64,000 nt of DNA from Oreocharis arfaki (GCA_013398015.1 VZRR01006626.1:1-64000), one strand, 5' to 3'; counted from the first letter of the stretch, positions 12,214 through 25,432 are shown. The notes: generated by a model from the letters alone, not told the origin. Made by a program: numbers and translations.

Positions 12214-14379
12214 TGTGAAAACACCTCAAATTTTCCTTTGCCTTGTCAGCAGGTCTCACATAGCCCTACTATATGAAGAAGGAGTCTGTAGTCTACAAGT
12301 TTTGTGACAGTATTTGTGGTCTTAATGATAATGTACAAGCTAAAACCCAAGCAAACCCAACCTCTCACTTTGTAATTTGCCATTTGACTCAGTGCTTGAG
12401 TGTGCACATCATCTTCTGAAGAAAACGCCATTTTGTTTGTAAGCTAAACGATTTAGATTGTTATGTCTTCCCTAGGCAATGAATGAGACACTCTGATGCC
12501 ATATTTACTGTGTTGTTTTTGCAGGAACCATACAGTAATTGACTGAAAACTGATTACTACATCAGGAAATGAATCATAGGCCAAAGTACTCGGGGGACAG
12601 GATGTTTTATCAATTTCAGTCCTCTGACAGTTAGTGTATTTTAAGAATCAGAATAAAGATTAATATACGAAAGAATTAATATTAGAAGTTTTTGCATATG
12701 CATTACCACTTTCCTATTTTTGTTTTTATAAACCTGGAATTACTGTTGGCAAAAATATCAAGAATAAGTGGGAAAAACTTGAAAGGAGATCAAGATCACA
12801 AAAGCTTAGAAAAATAAATAATAAACTACATAGATGAGTTAGAGAAAGATTACAGCTGCAAGTATATAATCACGCTTGTCTACTGCCTCTGGGAGTACCT
12901 TCTGGTACGCTGTTCAAACGGAGGGCTGTACTTCTCATGTCTTTCATATGCTGCTTATAGTCTACCTTGTGCTACTTAGTTCCATAGATGAATTTATACT
13001 GATGGTTAACATCTTGTCTTTCACCAAATCACATGTTTTTCAAAATTTCTTTCCCATGTATTTTTCACATACAAACCATTGTCAATAGTTATTTTCATTT
13101 ATTAAATTTATTCCTCCGATTTTTCTAACACCCCTTTAGGGCTCCCGTGTAAGTGTTTCTTTACTACATTAATTCCAGAATCACATCTTTGATTGCAGCC
13201 TCCTTCTAGCTGTGAAACACACCTGCACGGTGGGCTTTTCTAAGACACAAGATTTTGCCTTGACTAAACACTCTGAATACTTCTTTTTAGTCAATTTTCT
13301 AATATTGTCATTGTGAAGGCACTCACTCAGACTCAACATTGGAAATCCCCACAGTTAGATCTGTTGTGTGTGGTTTATTGAGCTTTGGCAGTGGGTTTGT
13401 TTTTTTTAACAGAGTACTGATGTGAGTATATGAACTTTTTGAAGTTAAATTCAGACATGCTGCCTTTATTTTTCCACTTTATCCTTAATATCCTTTATCC
13501 TTAAAATTAAGAGATAACAGGGTTTATATTTTGTACAGTGTTTTGAATGAGTAACATAGTTCAAATGGGTAGAAATGTGTGTCTGGAAGTTATTCCTTAT
13601 TAAAAAACTGATTTTGAAAAAGAAAGATAGCTTATAACACTGCTTTACCATAATGACAAAGGTTTCTACTTGTCAAATGCCCTTCATTAAAATGGCCAAC
13701 TGTTTCTCTGCTTTAGATATAGTCCATTTCTGAGACTTTTTCAGCTGACTAACAAGAACAGGAAAAGGCAATCTTTTTCTTGCTAACCTATTGTAAATAG
13801 GTGTTCAGGCTTGTGTAGAAGAAACACAGCACTTTTGATTTTGTAATGACACCTTGCTTGATTTAAGAAGGAGAAAATTGAATCCAATCTCTTTCACTAC
13901 ATTATGTGATAGCATAGAGAATTTTCCAATGTCAGAGTGATAAAGCACCTTCTTATAAGAATTTTTTTTTCATATAGTCTTATGGTGTCCTGCATAAATT
14001 GTGTCTCATCAGGACCATTCCATTAGAACATTTTCTGCAATTTATTAAATAACATTCTCAGGTGTTTTTTTAGCGAGAAGGAGAGAAATTTTAAGACTGC
14101 CTTTAGCAGCAGTTGTCATGTACATACAATTGTGTTAGAGAATACTAGGAATGTTTATGTGTATCTTTATTTCTGTTTTATGTTTTCTATTATTTTGTTC
14201 TGCATCTGTAGGAAATTGAAAGTCAATCAAGAAATATTAACTCATTTAAGAATTTGTGGCTATGGGTGACATATGGATCCCACTATGGTAAGTGAGCAGA
14301 AGCCACAGCAATCATCTTAAAATCTAATTGGAAAAAATATTTATAAGTATATTCAGCATGTTCAATTTGGACAAGAAGT
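12214..14379. other. AT-rich unique sequence, no gene seen
   Basis: No repeat, RNA gene or convincing coding frame recognised. Confidence 0.55.
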
Positions 14380-14605
14380 AATGGACACAATTTGGAACAC
14401 AGGAAATTCTGACTAGATATGAGGAAACAAATGAGAGCAGTTCAATGCTGTTACAGATTGCCTAGAGAACACATGGGATTTCCAGCCCTGGCAAAGTTCA
14501 AGTCTGGACTAGATACTGGAATATTCTGATATAATTAAACCTGCTGTGAGCATGAGGTTGAACTACCTGGCCTCATGAGATTACTTCCAGCAAAAATTAT
14601 TCCAA
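14380..14605 (+). repeat. Degenerate CR1 LINE 3' fragment
   Basis: Weak but ordered CR1 similarity: 'GGACACAATTTGGAACACAGG', 'CAATGCTGTTACAGATTGCC', 'CCAGCCCTGGCAAAGTTCAAG', 'GAGGTTGAACTACCTGGCCTC', 'ATTATTCCAATG'. The terminal tail repeat is no longer clear. Much more diverged than the other CR1 copies here. Confidence 0.65.
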
Positions 14606-16486
14606 TGCAGCTGATCTGAGAAGCCAAACAGATAGATTTCTTTTATTTATATACTTGATAGTTTTCTTCCCAGTACAGTACTTTACTTTTGAGGTTAATA
14701 GATTGAGGCATGTATTAATATTTAAGTTTTTTTGCTCAAGCAATACGTTTAGCAATTGCAACAACTAAAAGTGCAGACACTCTGCACAGGAAAACACCCT
14801 TCCATTGGCTGCCCATAGGGTTAGTTGCATCACTTTTTTATATGACCATGCTATACACCTGTTTATTTATGCTTCTTTTGCATGCTACAAGACAAGCTTC
14901 AAAACAGTTTGTGTGAAAAGAAAATAAGAGGAAATGCTATCGCTGCCGGGAACATGAACCACAAAGGATCAAACAAAAATCTGTGAGAAGCAGACAGCTT
15001 GTTTGATATGCAGACTAAGAAGTTGAAAACAAGAAAATCTTTCCCTTGAGAAAGATGGGAAATTTACAGGATAGGATCTCAGCTAAACCTAAATTTTGGA
15101 AAAAAAATTTAACAGCTTGAATTTTATTTCTTTTATAATAAAAAAGTATTATTAATATATCCCCTCTTTATGCCCATGGAAAGAGAAAGAAATGCTACCA
15201 GAGGAAGGAAGAAAGTAATACATTTGTTTTAAGTATTCAGCTGAAAAAAAAAGGTAGTTTTCACAGACCACTGCAATTTTTGCTGTTGATTTCAGGAGCT
15301 ATTAATCAGGAGTATTTGTCTGGAAGGGAAGGAACAGGATGCTGATCACTAAAGACAATTGCAAACACTGAATTTAGACAGCAATTAACCACTGCCCAAA
15401 TGTATAAAAATATTTCTTTAGAAAAGTTATGAAAAGCTAGCCTGAATCAAAAGTTTTATGCTATGGCAAAAAGAGCATCCTAGCTTGCAAAGAAACGAAA
15501 AATCATTACAGGGAAATTCCAAGAACATCCTCATTCTCTGTATGCTTTTATTTTTTGTAGCAAATAAACATATTGTAGCTGGCCAGGTCATGACATCTCA
15601 TTGAAAGAAGGGTTTGGAAGGCCTGAATTTTTTTTCTACATGAATACTGACTACAGCAAAAGAGTGCTTTGACACTCTCTGTATCTATTCATAGTTCTTT
15701 GAATAATAAGAAGGCCTGGGTGTTACTAAATGTTATTGAAAGGGTAAGGGCTTCCTAGTAAGTGCTGTTTTCAATAATGTCTACAAGATACATGGATCTA
15801 CAAGAACCAACCTTTTAACAGCTACCATTGTTAACAATTAAATCCATTTGTAAAATGAACTTTTGGAACACTCATATTGCAGTTAAATGGCAAGCCAAAA
15901 TCTACATAACATTATAAGATAAAATTTCACATCTTTGTTTAATTCAATACTAGTGGATAGTTATCGTTTGCTCCAGCTGGAAAACTGCCTTAAACATACT
16001 GCTACTAAGTTGTGAAGTTAATTTCACACTTTTAACCTCAACCTCCATTGCAAGGTCATTTCAAATTAAGGTCAGGATATTATTTTATATAAATACACGA
16101 ATAAATAGAGAAAAGCGTTATTTTCCATTTTTTCTTGTCTCTCAGTAAAACTGGAAAACATGGTTTTTATTAACAGAAGAAGATATCTTGCGTGCTAAAA
16201 AATAAAAATGGGGAAAACCCCCCAAATATCAATTTATCAAAGAAGTTTATTGGCTGCCCATAAATCCAACAGTGGGTCAATATCTTGACAGCTGTATACA
16301 TGCCAGTTTTAGGGATAAAATATCCAGTGAATGTAAGCATGAAAAAATCACATTTAAAGAGAAAGCTATGTTTCCTGTGAGTCAAGTATCCTACATTACA
16401 CAGAGAAACCTCCTGAGTTTCTATGAAGGAGGCTAGTCTACTGCCTAGCAAGCTCAGCAGTTTCAGACTTTAGTTCAGCTTTTACT
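14606..16486. other. AT-rich unique sequence, no gene seen
   Basis: No repeat or coding signal recognised. The 93-codon minus-strand frame at 16170-16451 shows no domain. Confidence 0.55.
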
Positions 16487-17010
16487 CTCTTGCCTTTCCC
16501 TGGTCTTAAAATTAAGAACCAAACACGGTTAAGGGAAAAAGGGGTTTTTACCTTGGTATTTATTTAAGGATCCTTAGATGCAGCACTTCGTCCCAGTGGA
16601 GTGCACCGAAATGCCCCCCGAAATGCACACACCCCACACCCGAAATGCACGCACAATTATAGGCCTTGCAAATTAGCATATCTATCAAAGATTCCTCAAT
16701 GAGAGGCTCAAGTGAACCCCCCGTCCCAAGGAACCTTCCCCCTGGATGGGCCTATCTTAGTTTACAGAACATATTATAGAGTGGACCTTGGTGTATGCGG
16801 CTTTTTGACTCCTGAATGCGAGGCTTCCAGGATGTTTGGTCTCCTGGCTTAACAGAATATTAGGTCTCAACTAGGTTATTGGTCTTAAAGAATTATAAGT
16901 ATGTGGGCTAAAAGCACTAAGAATACGTAACAGTTATATGAAAGGGTATAAAAAAGGGGTATAAAAAAAAGGCAAAAAATCGTCACGGCATCAACTCAGT
17001 TTTCACAGAA
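16487..17010 (-). repeat. Possible LTR fragment, minus strand
   Basis: This block is richer in GC and CpG than its flanks and contains a near-repeat (CCCCCCGAAATGCACACACC / CCCGAAATGCACGC). On the minus strand it carries an AATAAA (plus 16559-16564), which would suit R of an LTR. Ends, TATA box and target duplication were not identified, so it may instead be another repeat type. Confidence 0.4.
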
Positions 17011-17070
17011 TAAAACAGTTTTGAAATAGAAAAATATATATGAAAAAATTAAGGATCTGAGACTACCACA

Positions 17071-17405
17071 ATGAAAAAGATAAGAAATGCCAGAACTGAA
17101 ACAAGGGGAAAAACAAAGCCCTTCGTCCTGGAGAGGAACAACCCCATGTACCAGTGTGTGCTGGGGGCTGCCCAGCTGGAAAGCAGCTTGGCAAAAAAAA
17201 CTAACACAAAGAAGGCTAATGGTATCCTGTTCTCTGTTAGACCAGGTATTGCCAGCAGTTTGAAGGAGGTGTTACTTCCCCTCTACTCAGCATTGGTGAG
17301 GCCACAGCCTGGAGTACTTTGTCCTGTTCTTGGCTCACCTGTGCAAGAGAGACATGGACATATTGAGGAGAGTCCAGTGAATGGCCAGAAGGATGATTAA
17401 GGGAC
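17071..17405 (+). repeat. CR1 LINE fragment (3' part of ORF2)
   Basis: The plus-strand frame at 17071-17400 contains CR1-like ORF2 peptides such as NPMYQCVLGAAQLE, KKANGILF and LLPLYSALVRPQPGVL. The typical 'CAGTGAATGGCCAGAAGGATGATTAAGGG' region follows at 17377-17405. Both ends are truncated. No catalytic domain remains, and the open frame probably survives by chance. Confidence 0.8.
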
Positions 17406-19709
17406 TGGAACTTGTACTTCCAGCTAGTATGTAATGTTATAATTTACCCCTAGTCTAATGAAAGATATTTCTATTGTGATTCTCAATTCACATTCTTCAT
17501 ATGAGTCAGGTAGCATTCTGCGAAAAGAGGAGCCTCAAACCATCTTAGTCTGGAGTGCTACCATCCTAGAAGAGCTGACAGATCTGGACAGAGAATTATG
17601 AAACGTGACGTATTAAAATCTGGTTTTTGTACCCAGACTCACTTGTTCAAAGTCTCCATGTTCTACCTCAAAATTTCCAACATTTCCTAAATGCACATTT
17701 TGACAGTGTGGGTTTGTTTTGGAGTTTTTATACACAAAAATAATTTCATCTTTCCTAAAGTTCCTGTCTCATTAGATGCTTCGTATTCTCCCCCTTATGA
17801 CCGAATGAACCGATTTATTTTATTTATTTGGCTTATGTACATTGTGGAAGAAATGATGTTGTGGGTGAGATAGAGAGAACAAAAAATTTGGACTTCTAGA
17901 GTGAAATTCTAAATTTCACTAATTATAGTGTTAATCACACTTTAGTATTTTCATAATTATTTACATAGGACACTAGTTTTTAATGTGAGACTTTATCGTG
18001 TTTACTAGCACCATAGATAATTCCACCACCACCTCACCCCAGGACAAAAGACTGTTAGTGAGCAGATTTTAAGACATTCTTCTTCTGTGATCCTATTATG
18101 AAAAGGGAAACAAACACTGTATTTCATGAACCTCTTTTAGTACATATAGACAAATAAATATTTTATTATTAACATTCACAGCTACAAGAAAAAAAAATAA
18201 ACTGAGTGATTACACTACAATTTTTCAATATTTGATTGTTTCCTGGCGAGATAAACTACCACTTGGTTTGAGTAAGACTTTGATTGGACATTTGTGCATG
18301 TTAGCAGTGTCAGCAAATTTGTATTCCAAAATCAATGCTAGATCTTTTTAGTCAATAAAGCAAAGAATTCCCAATGCTCATTGTTCCTTCGATCTGAATG
18401 TCTTAACTGAATATGATGCAAATTACTACCAAGTTACTTTTATTTTTTTTATTTCATTATATTGATTTATATGGACTCATTGATTTAATAAGAATACTTG
18501 AATAATCTGATGGTTAATTTGGAACATCTATTTCTTGTATATTTAGCTAAGTGCTTTCTCCAATGAGTAGCATATTGCAAAATTGATACCTATATCAATA
18601 ATATATATGTTACCTGGGAACCAAATCAGTATATGCCTCTGCTGTAGTTGGACAAACAGGTACTAAGAGTCTTATAAAAGTTAATCAAAGGGCAATTGAG
18701 AGAATAGTCATTCGTTCTATTTTCAAGGCTGAAAAAAGCAATAAAACCAAAAGTTTGTTGGGAATATGTGAAAGACACACCTCAATCTGCTGCCTTAGTT
18801 TAAGCCTGTATTTCTTCTGTAGGCTTCTCTTGATCAATTTTTATTTGAAGAAGTAATTTGGTAAATATTTTTCATCTTGTTCTATCTCTGCTTGAAGAGC
18901 AAACTTTATTCTACATTCGTTAACTCAATGTAATATATACCCCTTTCTGGTTTTATTATTCATCTGGTTTTATATGGACTATTATTTTCATAGAGCATTA
19001 AAACACAGACACTGTGAGGAAACTGATAGCATCTGGAAGCAATGAAGGGAAGAATATTTCATAATGAACAGGCATACTTTAAGAGCGTATTTATACCTCT
19101 CTTCTCAGCAACAGCACGTTTATGCTTTTACCTTCTTGTAAAAACACAATCTTTTTGCTTTAGGCTATCTCACAAATTAAATGATGTACTTCAATCATCA
19201 GATCTTAATCTGATGGAAATGAGATATAAACCATGTGTTTGATCCTGCAAACCAATCAGAAGGAGTGGATAACTGCCTCTCTGAATAATTAGGCTGTGAT
19301 TATCAAAGTCCTTGGAAAGAAACCCTACAAGAGGCCAAGCTTAGGAAGGGTTATGGTGATCCTGCCCTGCCTTTTTTACATCAAGGAAGACAAATCCCAG
19401 GAAACATACATTTTTGTTTCTGACCCGTTTGCAAAAAAACTCACCTGCACTTGTCCTTAAAGCAATTTAAACTCTGTGTGAAAAAGATGTTTTGTTAGTG
19501 GTTATATTTGTTTCAGTGTAGCTTAATGGCATATCTTTGTATGAGGCATTCACCTACCTAAGTAATAAATGGTATTGATCCCAAAAACTTTAGGTGCTAG
19601 ACAGGACTGATTCAAGCATCTCCCAAACACAGGGCTAAAACATGGTGCTGGTTGTCCACCTAGCAGAATATGAAACTGAAGAGAAATGTGAGAATGTTAA
19701 GTTAGCAGG
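17406..19709. other. AT-rich unique sequence, no gene seen
   Basis: No repeat or supported coding frame. Local AT content is very high around 18140-18620. Confidence 0.55.
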
Positions 19710-20140
19710 TGTTAGTGTCACACTAAAGAGAGATCTGTAGGTCCAGAGCAATGGGATATAGCAGATATTGTGGGAAGAGGTAGGATGGAATTGAACTGCG
19801 GGCTGTGGGATGTGCCTGCAGAACGGCATGACAGAACAAAGAAGCTTGTCTCTGCCTGACCTTGGCGGGAGGAGATGCCATAAGGCAGAGCTCTGAAGAG
19901 ACGAGCCTGCCAGAAGCTGCCGGATGCGTGGACAGCATGTGATCACTTGCATATAAGGACATTTAGAAAGTGTGTTACTTGACATGGCAATGTGTGATAG
20001 GTTGCTTAGTGAAAAATACCATAAGGAAACACTGGGTCTTGAAGCAGTGTATAAAACCATCTTGTTTCTCTGAATAAAAATTTCAGATTCTCTGCCAGTC
20101 TGAGTCCGTGCCTTAGTCATTACGTCAAGACGTGATGGCA
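19710..20140 (+). repeat. Solo LTR with TATA box and polyA signal
   Basis: The element begins TGTTAGTGTCACAC and ends GTGATGGCA. It contains a TATA box (TATAAAA, from 20050) and AATAAA (20073-20078) only about 20 bases downstream, then a U5-like tail. The flanks GCAGG (19705-19709) and GCAGC (20141-20145) match at four of five bases, suggesting a 5-bp target duplication. No internal retroviral sequence adjoins, so it is a solo LTR. Long minus-strand frames across it (161 and 79 codons) have no recognisable domain. Confidence 0.7.
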
Positions 20141-20929
20141 GCAGCTTCAGAAAATATAAAGAGGAGAACAGAGCAATAGCCTGTCATACCAGAACACTTA
20201 ACTCCATTATGCTGTGTACAGCAGTGAGGCACTTAAAACAAGAATATGGCAGCAAGCAATGATTTAATCCTCTGCCTTGGCCTTTTCCCTAAGCTCTCCT
20301 CTTTCTTCCTTTTCTTGAAANTAAATAGGGAGACTCAACTAGTTTACGAAGGAAAGGAGATGTCAATGACTGAGGAAAGACTGACTTGTTTCCTTCATTT
20401 AGGCGAGTTAGTCACTCTGTGAATAAAGTTATAAGGGATTACTTGTTAGCTTACAGGTGTCACTCAGCGCTTGACAATGTGGTGATACATTTAGATAGTC
20501 ATAACCAGGACTTCCTGGATTGACCAGGTCTCCTTTCTTAAAGTGATATGATTTCGCTTGAGTTTGCATCTGAATTAGTGCTATGCTCTATTTTACTGCA
20601 AAATATGTATATGAACCACAGGATGGCGAAAGAAGATTTGTATTTTTTCCTTTTTCTGTAGTAAAAAACAACCCAATTTTCATTTTGGTTATAGACTGCC
20701 ATATAGAACTGATTTATGATTTATGAATTGTATTGCACAAATCAGTTTATCCACATGGGTTCTAATTTATATAGATATTCAAATACAGTCTTATGGAAAT
20801 TATTAAAACTTTCAGTGATTTGAAGAATGAAGGCAATGAATTCAAGGAATTTCTTCCTTCTGATTTTCTGTTCTGTAACACATGTATTAGAAGAGGAAGG
20901 TGGGATTTATTTATTCTTACCTCTAAGTT
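20141..20929. other. AT-rich unique sequence with one ambiguous base
   Basis: No repeat or gene recognised. A single N stands at 20321. Confidence 0.5.
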
Positions 20930-21605
20930 GGAGAGATATTGGTTTGATGGATGGACTGTCAGATAGATGAAGAATTTGGTGAATGATTGTATCCAAAGAG
21001 TTACATTCAATGACTCAATGTCCAAGGAGAATCCAGTAATCAAGAGCCTGTCCTTGGATCGGTACTACTTAATATCTTCATCAATGCCATAGGCAATGGG
21101 ATTGACTGCACACAGCAAGTTTTGGACCACATTACACTGAATGATGTGGTTGACGTGCTTGTGAGAAGGGATGCCACTAAGAGGGACCTTGAAGACATGA
21201 AGAATGGGTACGTGTGGACCTCATGAACTTCAACAAGTCCAAGAACAGAGCCTGGGACAATCCCCAACATCAACACAGACAGAGTGATGAATGAATTCGT
21301 AGTATCTCTGCAGAAGAAGACTTGGGGGTAGTGATAGATGAAAAATTTTACATGAGCCAGCAATATGTACTTGCAGCCCAGAAAGCAAATTACATCCATA
21401 AAAAAGTGTAGCCCATAGACCAAGGGAAGTGACTGTTCACCTGCACTCGGTTCCTGTGAAATCCCACTCCATTACTGGAAATGTTCAAGGTCAGGCTGGA
21501 TGGTGCTTTGAGCAAACTGATCTGTTGAAGGATTTCCATGTCCTTGGTGAGAGTTTGGATCAGATCATCTAAAGATCCCATGCAACCCAAACCATTCTAC
21601 AAGTC
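20930..21605 (+). repeat. CR1 LINE, 3' portion, degenerate
   Basis: CR1 ORF2 remnants run in order: 'TTTGATGGATGGACTGTC', a 'CAATGCCATAGGCAATGGGATTGA' block, 'AGGGATGCCACTAAGAGGGACCT', 'CATGAACTTCAACAAGTCCAAG', 'GACTTGGGGGTAGTGATAGATGAAA', 'GCAGCCCAGAAAGC'. After an internal deletion come the 3' end pieces 'TGTTCAAGGTCAGGCTGGATGGTG' and 'CCCAAACCATTCTA'. Stops and indels break the frame throughout. It is an old copy. Confidence 0.82.
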
Positions 21606-21629
21606 TGGTTAATGGTTCTGGTTAATGGT
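21604..21629. repeat. 13-bp tandem duplication at CR1 tail
   Basis: Two adjacent copies of TCTGGTTAATGGT lie immediately after the CR1 3' end. It may be tail slippage or a later replication slip. Confidence 0.85.
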
Positions 21630-22104
21630 TAAATCTTTCTTGGCAGCTGTGGACCTCTTGGTGAGCAAAGATCAAAGTGAAACAAAAACTTGTTTCTTTC
21701 AGCCTTTTTTTTTCAATATTTGTAAAGACATATTATTACAGGAGAAGGGGAAAAGCAAGATGCCTTATTTATTTTTATTTCAGATACATAGACTATTTTG
21801 GAAATTAGCATAATTCAAGACAACAGAGTGTTATGGATAAACATATCCTTAGAAGCATTAATCTGGGTAAGTCAAGCAACACAGCCAGAGAAGATGTTTT
21901 GCCAAGGATTTCAATGTAACTTAGTCAGAACTGAAAACATTTCGGCTCTACAACAAGGCTTTTGCTGAGCCTCTCGTATTCACAGCTTCATTGTTGATGC
22001 TACCCAAGATAGTGAAACTAATGTCAAATTGGGTATGTCTCTGTGTCTGACAATCATATCTCTAGTTTCTGCAGAGGTGGAAATCTTTGTCTGTTTTTCC
22101 CTAT
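21630..22104. other. Unique sequence, no gene seen
   Basis: No repeat or gene recognised. Confidence 0.5.
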
Positions 22105-23415
22105 TGTGCTGGTTTGAAGGTAAACCAGTGGGAGAAATTACCTCCACACAAATACCTTGCAAGAGATTTCAAGTCGGAGAAACAGTTTAATAGGAGAATT
22201 CCAATAAAGGCAATAGTACAGAAACACTGGCTTAAACTGACAAAGTCAGGGTACAACCTGACACCCTGTTGGTCATGGTGGTGGTAGCAGTCCAATTAAA
22301 TGGTGGTTGCAGTCCCGTTGGAGTGATGTATATGGTCTTGTTAAAAACGGTGGTCCTGTGGAAAGGTCTGGTCCTTCTTGGGAGGTCCAGTGGTGGTGGT
22401 TGAGAGCTCTTGNCCAAAATGCCAGAGAAAGAAAGAAACAACAGCCAGCCGTGTAGCTGGGAGAAATGAAATGGTGCTGGCTTTTGTCTCAGGAAAGAAA
22501 AATAACCCAAAACGTTCACATAGCAGCTTGGGCAAAAACAGATGGGAAACTGGTGAATCTGCGAATCTGGTGAATCCTCTNGTGTCCAATGGTGGTTTCA
22601 TGGTGTCCCCAGCCCCAGATTATATGCAGGTAGGACTGTTCAGTACCTCCCCTGGGCGGGGGGAGTTTCATTCTGTGAATCATTCTTGGGAGTCTTTGAT
22701 GGCCCATTAGTAGAGATGACCCCTTCAGGGGGGAAGGTGTTGCTTGTCTCAGTTTAGAGACAAGTTTANCTTTCTGAGGTCTGGGGCTGGGACAGAGCAG
22801 CCCCTTGTCTCCTTGCTGGTCCCTAGCTGATTCATCTCCCGTTGATTGTTCTCTCTGATCTCGGACCAAAACCAAATTGAACAGTTCAGGAAAAAAAACC
22901 ACTGAAGGATTGCTGCCACAGTCTCCAGGTTCAGGGAAAGGAAAAAACTTCTTGCCTAAGCTANAGTAAAGGCTTTTAGCAATCCCTTCCCGCTGATAAG
23001 GAATGAATATTAGTGGATGAAACTGAAAAAACCCAACAGTTTATTGACAAACAGAATGCCTGAGCAGCACAGAAAAAAAATGACTTATGCTAGATAATGA
23101 AGTGTCAGAACCTTATCCCCACCCCCCCNTTGCCTAAGCTAACAAAAAACTAAGCTAGCTAAGCAAAAAGTAAAGCAGTCCCCCTGGCACCACAGACGCC
23201 TGAGAGTGAGGCTTTGAAAAAGCCCGTGCAAGAGCCCCAAGGCTCCCCCCTCCCTCCTCCCCACCTTAAAGCTACAGCAACCATTTCTGGGCATAGAGCA
23301 GATGATCAAGGAATTGAGTATCATCATAAAATCACCCCAAGACATGGTTGCTTCCCCAGAGGGAGTTATTAGAGTTGAGTCGTGGTGAAGATAAAGAAAC
23401 ACTGCTCCACCCATC
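22105..23415 (-). repeat. LTR-derived composite block, probably minus strand
   Basis: The block opens TGTGCTGGTTTGAAGGTAAACC with CAGTTTAATAGG about 80 bases on. This is the same general arrangement as the minus-strand LTRs at 938 and 53133, and fits a passerine LTR read backwards. A second minus-strand AATAAA lies near plus 23040, and the sequence stays GC-rich to about 23415, so two LTRs may be joined. Five single Ns (22413, 22581, 22769, 22964, 23129) fall inside it, in keeping with collapsed or poorly polished repeat sequence. Open frames of 86-128 codons have no domain. Confidence 0.55.
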
Positions 23416-23939
23416 TTAACAGTTAATCAGAAGGTAATGTAGATGGTGGTAGAATACATACTTTGGTTACACACCATATTGTAACCCAAGACATCTATAC
23501 CAACCGAGGACCAAGATACAAACTCAGAGCTTAAACAGAAAAACACATATTTTGAAGTGGCAATGAAAATGGTTTGAACCTTCTGAGTAAACATGAAAGT
23601 TAGGAAAACCCTTATTTTCTGTTCTGGCCTGTGAATTGCTCTCAAAGAAAGCTTTTTAACATAAATTTACATTGTTCTCAGCATCATTTCTTTCCTATAT
23701 AGTTCTCTTTTTCTGATTCTCAGCTGATTCTCAGCTCTATCAGTCTTTTTCCTGTGTACGTCTTAAAACTGTCTGAAAAGGTTATGGTCCTAGAATCAGT
23801 GAGATGTCAAAAGCTTCCACTGTGTTTGTAGCAAGAGTGGGAAATATTTATTTTTATTCTATGCAGTTCTCTATGAATGGGATAAGTACATTAGGAAATC
23901 CTGGGTAAGGGCATTATGTGGGCATGATCTTTGGGTATT
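23416..23939. other. Unique sequence, no gene seen
   Basis: No repeat or coding signal recognised. A short tandem 'AGCTGATTCTC' occurs near 23720. Confidence 0.5.
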
Positions 23940-24600
23940 AGACATTAAAGGCTGACGTACATCTGTCTGTGGCAAGGCATGTCTACCCCCCTGTCTCTAC
24001 CACAGATAGCTGGTGCATATGCAAGAGATAACTCTGGTGGGTCACAGGCCCAGCATGATGTATCTCTGGCGCCAAAGAGCTCAGGCGAGCAGCTAAGAGT
24101 CAACATCTTAGTCTGGAAAGCAAATATGGAAAGAGATGAAAGGAATACTTTGACCAAAAGACACGGGTTTTACATCTATAAAAGATCACCTAAATTAACA
24201 CCCAGCAGAAGTCTCTTACACCCTCCTTGAAGACGTGTGAGGAGATTTCTCCTTGGAGCTGGACACAGCTTCAAGTTACTTTTCTGGACATTGAGAGAGA
24301 GAGGATTTCTCTGGGTCTACCCCTTCGAAGACTGGTGGTAAGACACATTGAATCCTAAGTTATACTATTTCTTAGCTAGCTGTATTTCTAATGGTACCTT
24401 TAACTCCATGTGTATATTAATAGTAATCCCTTTTGTTTTTCCTCTGTGTAGTAATAGTCTGGTTTAAGTCTTACGTCTGTTAATTTTGTGTCTATTAAAT
24501 AAATAATCCATTTCATAATAGACTGGATCAGCCATTATTAAAGACCCTACAAATTAGAGTAGATTTTGGAGTGCTGGCCACTCCAATACAGTGACTGCCT
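23940..24600 (+). repeat. Possible LTR, plus strand
   Basis: A TATA box (TATAAAAG at 24177-24184) is followed about 320 bases later by AATAAA (24498-24503) in a block that contains CpGs and has no simple repeats. This could be U3-R of an ERVL-like LTR. The ends were not resolved. From 24297 onward the sequence is repeated at 26328 because of the duplication around the N gap. Confidence 0.4.
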
Positions 24601-24663
24601 GTTGCCAGAGGCCTAGGCAACATACAGGATCTGATTTAAACTTACATAATTCCATTCATAACA

Positions 24664-25068
24664 CTGTCCAAGGACATCAAGGGTAATGAAAAAAGCTTCT
24701 ATAGCTTCTCTATATGTTGGCAATAAAAAAAGGCTAAGGAAAATGTGGGTCCTCTCAGAAAGGATATGGGAGACCTGGTTATCCAGGACATGGAGAAGAC
24801 TGAGGTACTCAATGACTTTTTTGCATCAGTCTTCACCAACACATGCTTCAGTCACACTGCATAAGGAGAAAAGAGAAACTGGGAGAAAGAAGGGCCTCCC
24901 ACTCTAGGAGAAGATCAGGTTCAAAACCATCTAGGGAACCTGAAGATACACAAGTCCATTGAACCTGATGAGATTTTTCCACGGTTCCTGAGGCAACAGT
25001 CCAAGGATGTGACTAAGCCACTATCTATCACACTTGAGAAGTTGTAGCATTCCATTAAAGTTCCCACC
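24664..25068 (+). repeat. CR1 LINE, left part interrupted by the provirus (copy A)
   Basis: CR1 ORF2 sequence, including 'AAGGACATCAAGGGTAATG', 'GAGACCTGGTTATCCAGGACATGGAGAAG', 'ACTGAGGTACTCAATGACTT' and 'TTTGCATCAGTCTTCACCAAC'. It continues to TTCCCACC, where the proviral LTR begins, and resumes at 34959 after the provirus. The same piece recurs at 26695-27099 and partly at 27535-27736 because of the duplicated assembly segments. Confidence 0.87.
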
Positions 25069-25432
25069 TGCTGCAATGGTTAAGTCCACAGTGCATCCCC
25101 CGAAGTTGTTTTAAAAGTGATCTCCCCCCTCACCGTGCTAGAAGGTTCCCTTTCCCTCGGTTTCCCACAGTCCCCTCCCCTCCCCTCCCCTTTTCCGTTG
25201 GTCCCTGTTTTGTCTCTCCACCTTACCCGCCCCCCCCCAGCCCCCAAGCCCCTAGGTTATTGGTTGCCAAGGTTCTGCCCACCTGGGAGCCCTTGGGGAA
25301 AAATGCCAGGCGCCCGTTTGTGCACCCTTTTTGCCTCTGCTTTTTCAGAGCAGTTTGTTCGCGGGCCACGTGGGCTCTAAATAAACGGCTTTGGAACCCC
25401 ATGCAAAGGATCCCTCTTGCCTTTTCTTCTCC
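25069..25432 (+). repeat. Proviral LTR, truncated duplicate (copy A)
   Basis: Matches the first 364 bases of the 5' LTR at 27737 without visible differences and ends at the N gap. Probably the same locus assembled more than once. Confidence 0.88.

Larger units (their letters stand above)
24297..25432. repeat. Duplicated segment, copy A
   Basis: Identical by eye to 26328-27463 at an offset of 2031 bases. It contains the end of the LTR-like block, the CR1 5' piece and the first 364 bases of the proviral LTR (from 25069), then runs into Ns. Perfect identity and an N gap at the joint point to an assembly duplicate, not a genomic one. Confidence 0.9.

Noticed and set aside
19635..20120. 161-codon minus-strand frame
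   Set aside because: It lies antisense across a solo LTR with a clear TATA box and polyA signal on the other strand. No domain seen.
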